From Candidatus Gastranaerophilales bacterium (lineage in GTDB: Bacteria; Cyanobacteriota; Vampirovibrionia; Gastranaerophilales; Gastranaerophilaceae): DNA of 10,867 bases. The notes below the pieces were generated by a model, which saw nothing but the letters and a program-made list of their open reading frames with translations, ran no database searches and was not told the origin of the DNA. The stretch spans positions 1-10,867 of the forward strand of contig CAJONH010000063.1 of the NCBI GenBank assembly GCA_905235825.1, given 5' to 3'. Numbering within the stretch: position 1 is the first letter of the stretch; the number at the start of each line of letters is the position of its first letter. Below, one piece after another: positions 7,472 to 10,867 of this stretch. The translations under genes were made by a program, and so were the position numbers.

Positions 7472-8597
7472 TTGGAAGCCTTCTTATTCTTTTTTTGGAT
7501 ATATTTAGTAAAACACCTGCCATGCACATTGTAATAAACAAAGATGTACCGCCGTAACTGACAAATGGCATAGGAACACCCGTTGCCGGAAGCATAGAAC
7601 TTGCAACAGAAATATTTATAAATGCCTGTATACAGATTGAAACAGTTATTCCTGCCGATAGGAGTTTTCCGAATAAATCTTCACATTTATTAGAAATCAA
7701 TAATCCTCTTTGCAGGAATGCCAAAAACAGACCTATAACAAGTAAACATCCAACAAACCCAAATTCTTCGGCAAACACTGCAAAAATAAAATCGGTATGT
7801 CCTTCAGGCAGCCAGCCCAGTTTTTGAATGGAATTTCCATAACCTTCACCAAAAATTCCGCCGGCAACAAATGCCATCATTGCTTGAATAATATTATATC
7901 CTGCTCCGTAAGGGTCTGTTTCGGGATGCATCCATATTTCTATTCTTTGACGCTGAAAAGAATGTAAAAGAAGATTTAGTGATAAAAATCCTGCTGCAAC
8001 TGTTGAAATAATCAGTTTAATACTTCCTCCCGCTGCAAAATACATAAACATCGAGGAAGAAAGCAAAATAAGCACCATACTTAAATTTGGCTGTTTAAAT
8101 ATAAATAAAATCATTATTATAATAGGAATAAAATACTTATACATACGCAAATTTAAAATATTAATATCTTTTGAAAAAGCACTTGATAAAAGCATTATAA
8201 CTGCAAGTTTAGAGGCTTCCGACGGCTGAAACTGAATAGGACCGAGTGTAAGCCATCTTTGAGCTCCGTTTACCGTTGTTCCCATAAAATGTACAGCCGC
8301 CAAAAGTAAAATTATAAACCACGCAAAAGGTATTGAAAGTTTTTCCAATGCTTTATAATTAAATTTACTGATTATAAACATTGCAATAAATCCGAGAATA
8401 AACCAAATAAACTGTCTTGCGACAAAGTACGTTGAAGGAGAACCCTGTATATTGCATTTTGGGGCTCCTGCCGAAAATATAGCCAAAAATCCGGTAATTA
8501 TTAAAAATAAAATAATAAGAATAAGTTTGCTGTCATGCGATGACAGTATTATCTCACTGCCTAAATTTTCGTTATGATTACGATTTCGTCTTGACAT
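7461..8597 (-). CDS. ftsW: FtsW, septal peptidoglycan polymerase (SEDS family)
   Basis: FtsW is a multi-pass inner-membrane glycosyltransferase that polymerises lipid II at the division septum with a partner class B PBP. With the ATG at 8597 it has 378 aa, typical for the family, and about ten hydrophobic segments. Family motifs present are NGAQRWLTLG (110-119), QPSEASK (124-130), the LPEGHTDFIF region (263-272, holding the Asp D270 that corresponds to the catalytic SEDS residue) and MPFVSYGGTS (343-352). Its place between murD and murG favours FtsW over RodA. KQPNLS at 168-173 has Asn where many FtsW proteins have Asp. Longer starts (8627, 8654) would overlap murD by 50-77 bp and lack better ribosome sites. 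The chosen ATG overlaps murD by 20 bp, with GGAGAAG 12 nt upstream, so translation probably depends on coupling. Confidence 0.94.
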   Translation of the reverse strand: MSRRNRNHNENLGSEIILSSHDSKLILIILFLIITGFLAIFSAGAPKCNIQGSPSTYFVARQFIWFILGFIAMFIISKFNYKALEKLSIPFAWFIILLLAAVHFMGTTVNGAQRWLTLGPIQFQPSEASKLAVIMLLSSAFSKDINILNLRMYKYFIPIIIMILFIFKQPNLSMVLILLSSSMFMYFAAGGSIKLIISTVAAGFLSLNLLLHSFQRQRIEIWMHPETDPYGAGYNIIQAMMAFVAGGIFGEGYGNSIQKLGWLPEGHTDFIFAVFAEEFGFVGCLLVIGLFLAFLQRGLLISNKCEDLFGKLLSAGITVSICIQAFINISVASSMLPATGVPMPFVSYGGTSLFITMCMAGVLLNISKKRIRRLPNVR

Positions 8598-9927
8598 AAT
8601 TTTTGAATACTTCTCCTCTGTGTTCATATCCCGTGAACATATCATAACTTGCACAGGCAGGTGATAATAATACTATTTCGTTATCTAAAGTCAAAGATAT
8701 ATCTATGGCATTTTCCAGAGAATTTGCCAATATTATATTATTAAATCCGTTATTTTCCATATTTTCTTTAAAACGCTGAGCTGCTTCACCTATTAATATA
8801 ACGGTAGTTACATATTTATTAATATATTCCCTGCAAAATTCGGTTAAATCGGTATTCTTATCACGTCCTCCGGCAATTAATGTAAGTTTTTTACCTTCAA
8901 ATGATTTTATGGCAACAAACGATGCTTCCGGATTAGTTGCTTTTGAATCGTTATAAAATGTTTTTCCGTTTATTACTCCCGCAAACTCAATTCTGTGTTC
9001 GACAGGCTCAAATGACATAATTCTTTCCCGTATATGTTCGTTTGAAATTCCGATTAGCTTCGCTATAACTATTGCACACATTACATTTTGATAATTGTGT
9101 TCTCCTACAAGTTTTATTTCATTGAGTTTTATAATTTCTTCTTCTTTTGTACGTTTGAAATATATCGCATCATTTTTTATATAACAGCAATTTTTATCAA
9201 GTTCTTTGGCATAAATAAATTTATCTCCGTTATAATTTTTTGAAAACTCGTAAATTTTTTCGTCAACTCCTGAAAACACAGCATACATAGGCTGTTTATA
9301 GTCTTTAAACAAACTTACTTTTGCATCAAAATAGTTATCAAGTCCGCCGTGCCAATCGATATGATCGGGGGTAAAAGTCAAGAAGCAGGCTATTTGAGGC
9401 TTAAAAGTCGGAGCCGCTGCCAGTTGAAAAGAACTTACTTCACATACAAAAAAATCAGGTCTGTCTTCCAGTAAAGAAGTAGGCGGAACACCGATATTTC
9501 CGCAGGCAGGTGCATTATATTCACTGTTTAATATATGTGAAGTAAGCATTGTTGTAGTTGTTTTACCGTTAGTTCCCGTTATTGCAATAAACGGCGAACT
9601 TGCTTCAAGATACGCAAGTTCAACTTCTCCTATAACAGGTATTTTTTGTTCTTTTAATCGTGTAAAAATTTCACTTTTAGGCGGAACTCCCGGACTTGTT
9701 ACAGCTAAATACGCATTCTCAATAAACTCATCACTGTGATGTCCTGTTTCAACTTGAATTTCATCTTTTTTTAGTTCTTCAACGAGTTCTATATCCTCAT
9801 CTTTTAGCGGTTTAAATTCGGTAATAAAACAATCAGCCCCCTGTTTTGAAAGATATTTTGCAGCTGATACACCGCTTTTTGATAAACCAATAATTAAAAC
9901 TTTTTTACCTGTCCATTTTCTTCTCAT
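8578..9927 (-). CDS. murD: MurD, UDP-MurNAc-L-alanine:D-glutamate ligase
   Basis: MurD is the cytoplasmic ATP-dependent ligase that adds D-glutamate to UDP-MurNAc-L-Ala. With the ATG at 9927 it is 449 aa, normal length. It begins with a Rossmann-like GLSKSGVSAA loop (14-23). The central Mur ligase ATP loop GTNGKTTT is at 118-125. TPDHIDWHG at 186-194, HNYQNV at 277-282, EHRIEF at 310-315, NDSKATNPEA at 326-335 and LSPACASYDMF at 422-432 are all family motifs, so it should be active. A TTG at 9942 would lengthen it by five residues. I chose the ATG because AGGA lies about 6 nt upstream at good spacing. It is the first gene of a murD-ftsW-murG operon; murC and murB do not follow and must lie elsewhere if present. 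Confidence 0.97.
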   Translation of the reverse strand: MRRKWTGKKVLIIGLSKSGVSAAKYLSKQGADCFITEFKPLKDEDIELVEELKKDEIQVETGHHSDEFIENAYLAVTSPGVPPKSEIFTRLKEQKIPVIGEVELAYLEASSPFIAITGTNGKTTTTMLTSHILNSEYNAPACGNIGVPPTSLLEDRPDFFVCEVSSFQLAAAPTFKPQIACFLTFTPDHIDWHGGLDNYFDAKVSLFKDYKQPMYAVFSGVDEKIYEFSKNYNGDKFIYAKELDKNCCYIKNDAIYFKRTKEEEIIKLNEIKLVGEHNYQNVMCAIVIAKLIGISNEHIRERIMSFEPVEHRIEFAGVINGKTFYNDSKATNPEASFVAIKSFEGKKLTLIAGGRDKNTDLTEFCREYINKYVTTVILIGEAAQRFKENMENNGFNNIILANSLENAIDISLTLDNEIVLLSPACASYDMFTGYEHRGEVFKNYVKTKS

Positions 9928-9962
9928 AACTATCCTGCCCAAATTAAAGTTTTTTCATTTCA

Positions 9963-9990
9963 ATTATATCAAAAAATAATGCCCGAGCAA
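9963..9990 (-). promoter_or_regulatory. Extended -10 promoter of the murD-ftsW-murG operon
   Basis: On the minus strand TATAAT (9968-9963) is preceded by TGA, giving a complete extended -10. A -35-like TTGCTC (9990-9985) lies 16 nt upstream, inside the conserved end of the repeat. The start would be near 9956, leaving a leader of about 29 nt with the AGGA ribosome site before the ATG at 9927. Confidence 0.75.
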
Positions 9991-10150
9991 ATTTCGTGAT
10001 AAGCGAAAAATTTGCAGGGGGCGTGCGGGGGCGGCTTGCGATGAGCAGCGAAATTCAGGACGGCTGAAAGCCGGAAAGTGAACAGAAAGAGCCGACTGCA
10101 CAATTGTGCATAAGGCGAAACTCCGTGAGTGCAAAGCTTTTTCAAGACAG
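9980..10150 (-). repeat. Dispersed repeat, copy 3 (longest, G+C-rich)
   Basis: Read on the minus strand, this copy runs from TGTCTTGAAAAA (10149 downward) to the conserved end GCTTATCACGAAATTT plus GCTCGGGCA (10004-9980). It shares 24/25 bases with copy 1 at that end and GCAAATTTTTCGCTTATC with copy 2. AAATTTCG (9989-9996) and CGAAA (10004-10008), continuing into ATTT, can fold around a CTTATCA loop. The interior is much richer in G+C than the surroundings. It contains a CGGCT/AGCCG hairpin near 10061-10073, the 14-bp perfect palindrome TGCACAATTGTGCA at 10097-10110 and an ACTC-CGT-GAGT hairpin near 10120-10130. An open frame across it on the minus strand has no protein-like features. Confidence 0.65.
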
Positions 10151-10193
10151 GGAGGATGTGAGTATTTTGGGACACTTCCTACCGCTATTTGTC
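10146..10193. other. Imperfect inverted repeat beside repeat copy 3
   Basis: GGGAGGATGTG (10150-10160) pairs with CACTTCCTACC (10173-10183) at 9 of 11 positions around a 12-nt loop. An outer GACA (10146-10149)/TGTC (10190-10193) pair adds to it. The rest of the spacer, 10194-10305, shows only short palindromes (TTTTAGCCTAAAA at 10208-10220; ACAAAA-TCG-TTTTGT at 10235-10249) and no gene. The fold may belong to a structured RNA or to the end of the repeat. Confidence 0.4.
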
Positions 10194-10305
10194 AAACACA
10201 CAGCCGGTTTTAGCCTAAAAATCACTTGAAGCGTACAAAATCGTTTTGTCCAGTTAAATTACATAAAATATAGTCCGTTAAAATATAATTACAAAATAAT
10301 AACAT

Positions 10306-10335
10306 AAAAGGGTTAGCCATTTTGCTAACCCTTTT
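10306..10335 (-). terminator. Terminator of tRNA-Pro
   Basis: AAAAGGGTTAGC (10306-10317) and GCTAACCCTTTT (10324-10335) form a perfect 12-bp stem with a 6-nt loop. It ends in TTTT on either strand, so it can work both ways. It begins 10 bp after the tRNA 3' end on the minus strand. Confidence 0.9.
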
Positions 10336-10345
10336 AGATAAAATA

Positions 10346-10419
10346 TCGGGATGACAAGATTCGAACTTGCGACCCCCGCGACCCGAACACGGTGCGCTAC
10401 CAAGCTGCGCTACATCCCG
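10346..10419 (-). tRNA. tRNA-Pro (anticodon CGG)
   Basis: The minus strand folds into a full 74-nt cloverleaf. The acceptor stem is CGGGATG/CATCCCG with discriminator A. The D-arm is GCGC-AGCTTGGTA-GCGC. The anticodon stem is CCGTG/CGCGG with loop TTCGGGT, giving anticodon CGG at 10385-10383, which reads CCG. The variable loop is GGGTC and the T-arm is GCAAG-TTCGAAT-CTTGT. The CGGGATGTAGCGCAG start is typical of bacterial tRNA-Pro. The 3' CCA is not encoded and must be added. A TATAAA at 10428-10423 is too close to serve as its -10 without a start inside the tRNA, so the promoter is probably further upstream. Confidence 0.96.
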
Positions 10420-10470
10420 ATATTTATATTTAGTTTTCATTTTGTAGTGCACCTACGGTGCTACCTCTCA
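10401..10470 (-). repeat. Direct repeat, unit A (tRNA 5' end plus leader)
   Basis: This 70-bp unit holds the first 19 nt of tRNA-Pro (10419-10401) and about 50 bp of its upstream leader. It recurs at 10510-10579 with 68 of 70 bases identical (differences at 10409/10518 and 10449/10558). The leader contains an imperfect GTAG-CACC-gta-GGTG-ca-CTAC hairpin shared by both units. Confidence 0.9.
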
Positions 10471-10471
10471 C

Positions 10472-10497
10472 AAAAACCCAACTTTGGTTGGCTTTTT
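10472..10497 (-). terminator. Bidirectional terminator-like hairpin upstream of tRNA-Pro
   Basis: CCAAC (10478-10482) and GTTGG (10487-10491) form a stem with a TTTG loop. It is flanked by A5 on one side and T5 on the other, with a C-C mismatch, so either strand ends in a T-run. It would block transcription reaching the tRNA from further upstream. Confidence 0.6.
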
Positions 10498-10509
10498 GTT
10501 CGGCAGAGT

Positions 10510-10579
10510 CAAGCTGCACTACATCCCGATATTTATATTTAGTTTTCATTTTGTAGTACACCTACGGTGCTACCTCTCA
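10510..10579 (-). repeat. Direct repeat, unit B, with a 19-nt tRNA-Pro 5' fragment
   Basis: This is the second unit, 109 bp from the first. The tRNA part (10528-10510) stops after the acceptor strand and the first half of the D-arm, then continues into unrelated ACTCTGCC sequence. No anticodon, T-arm or 3' acceptor strand follows, so it cannot make a tRNA. The G-to-A change on the + strand at 10518 also breaks the GCGC of the D-stem. Confidence 0.85.
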
Positions 10580-10581
10580 TC

Positions 10582-10601
10582 AAAAGCAACTTTGCTTGCT
10601 T
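10582..10601 (-). terminator. Second terminator-like hairpin of the tRNA upstream array
   Basis: AAGCAA (10584-10589) pairs with TTGCTT (10596-10601) around a 6-nt loop. On the minus strand the stem runs straight into TTTT. It occupies the same place relative to unit B as the 10472-10497 hairpin does to unit A, with a different stem sequence, so structure is kept while sequence changes. Confidence 0.5.
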
Positions 10602-10603
10602 CT

Positions 10604-10634
10604 GAGTTGGCAGAGTATCCCAACTCTTTTGTTT
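10604..10634 (+). terminator. Plus-strand terminator-like hairpin
   Basis: GAGTTGG (10604-10610) and CCAACTC (10620-10626) form a perfect 7-bp stem with a 9-nt loop, followed by TTTTGTTT. It faces +, although no + gene lies to its left. Its loop and arms hold ACTCTGCC and GGGAT on the minus strand, echoing the junction next to the tRNA fragment of unit B. Confidence 0.5.
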
Positions 10635-10733
10635 GATTTCCCTATTATTCTATTACATAAATAAAAATTTTTAAAGTCTTTTTTTCGTAATTAGTAAAAA
10701 TCTTATTTTTATATAATAACTTAAGTCTAAATA

Positions 10734-10767
10734 TTGATATTATTTAATATTGTAATACAATATTAAA
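10734..10767 (+). promoter_or_regulatory. Promoter-like sequence overlapped by a 25-bp palindrome
   Basis: TTGATA (10734-10739), 16 nt, TACAAT (10756-10761) is a fair sigma-70-type promoter pointing out of the window. A perfect inverted repeat, TTTAATATTGT (10743-10753) and ACAATATTAAA (10757-10767) with a 3-nt centre, covers its -10, the usual position for a repressor operator. The stretch 10635-10867 otherwise holds no convincing gene. On the minus strand 10852-10742 an open frame without a start codon reads as a short lysine-rich part and one hydrophobic segment, which I leave uncalled. Confidence 0.4.
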
Positions 10768-10867
10768 ATCAAAAACGATACAATAAAATTTAAACTTTTA
10801 CCGATTTGCGGAGAAAAATCATCTTTACCTGATTTGCTTTTTTCGTTTTCTTAATCAAAATTAATTA

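Noticed and set aside
8598..8654. N-terminal extension of FtsW from an upstream start
   Set aside because: It would overlap murD by up to 77 bp, is not FtsW-like and lacks a better ribosome site; the ATG at 8597 gives normal family length.
2398..10150. CRISPR array or insertion sequence as an explanation of the repeats
   Set aside because: The repeats are few, widely spaced and in mixed orientation, with no regular spacers, no cas genes, no transposase and no flanking terminal repeats around a coding region.
9969..10175. Minus-strand 68-aa open frame across repeat copy 3
   Set aside because: It lies inside the dispersed repeat. Copy 2 does not keep the same frame to its end, no ribosome site is evident, and the murD promoter overlaps it. 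A non-coding repeat explains it better.
10222..10452. Minus-strand 76-aa open frame across the tRNA-Pro region
   Set aside because: Its central part is a translation of the tRNA gene itself and ends beyond the terminator hairpin; this kind of tRNA shadow is a well-known false protein.
10351..10542. Plus-strand 63-aa open frame over the tRNA and the direct repeats
   Set aside because: It is the antisense of tRNA-Pro plus repeated leader sequence, with no ribosome site and no protein-like features.
10742..10852. Possible minus-strand gene remnant with one hydrophobic segment at the right edge
   Set aside because: It has no ATG, GTG or TTG at a suitable place and is closed by a stop near the window edge; a frameshifted gene end cannot be shown without the flanking sequence.

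Overview
The window is an A+T-rich (by eye about one-third G+C) bacterial chromosomal segment. It holds six protein-coding genes, one tRNA gene and several non-coding elements. The organism has peptidoglycan (murD, ftsW, murG) and an MsbA-type lipid exporter, which suggests a diderm, Gram-negative-type envelope. Low G+C, the compact murD-ftsW-murG cluster and acidic Asn/Asp/Glu-rich proteins would fit a gut member of the Cyanobacteriota/Melainabacteria (Gastranaerophilales-like). That is an inference from gene content, not a demonstrated placement.

Layout. Positions 1-134 hold part of a dispersed repeat and a promoter region. They are followed by a 607-aa MsbA-like ABC exporter (+). Next is a 102-aa Lys/Glu-rich protein of unknown function (+) with its own promoter-like sequences. 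A convergent spacer carries a second repeat copy and the strong terminator of the next gene. That gene (-) encodes a 691-aa protein with an EF-hand loop, a low-complexity linker, a long coiled coil and a C-terminal lysozyme-family domain. A divergent 200-bp spacer separates it from a 495/496-aa very acidic protein of unknown function (+). This last gene runs convergently, with a 5-bp gap, into the 3' end of the murD-ftsW-murG operon (-). Upstream of murD lies a locally G+C-rich, hairpin-rich non-coding island with a third repeat copy. Beyond it are tRNA-Pro(CGG) (-) with a perfect 12-bp terminator hairpin, and a 109-bp-offset duplication of the tRNA's 5' portion and leader. The A+T-rich right flank carries a promoter-like sequence overlapped by a perfect 25-bp palindrome.

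How the genes relate. MurD adds D-Glu to the peptidoglycan precursor, MurG makes lipid II and FtsW polymerises it at the septum, so the right half is a cell-wall synthesis operon. The 691-aa protein ends in a probable peptidoglycan-cleaving domain, and the exporter belongs to a family that flips envelope lipids, so most of the window concerns the cell envelope. The 102-, 691- and 495-aa proteins contain no cysteine in nearly 1,300 residues, have no visible signal peptide, and are rich in charged low-complexity sequence. Whether they form one system is unproven.

The less ordinary material is (i) the EF-hand/coiled-coil/lysozyme architecture, (ii) a repeat family whose conserved end sits exactly 52 nt before the start codons of both the exporter and murD, next to a -10-like box, and (iii) the partial tRNA duplication flanked by terminator-like hairpins.
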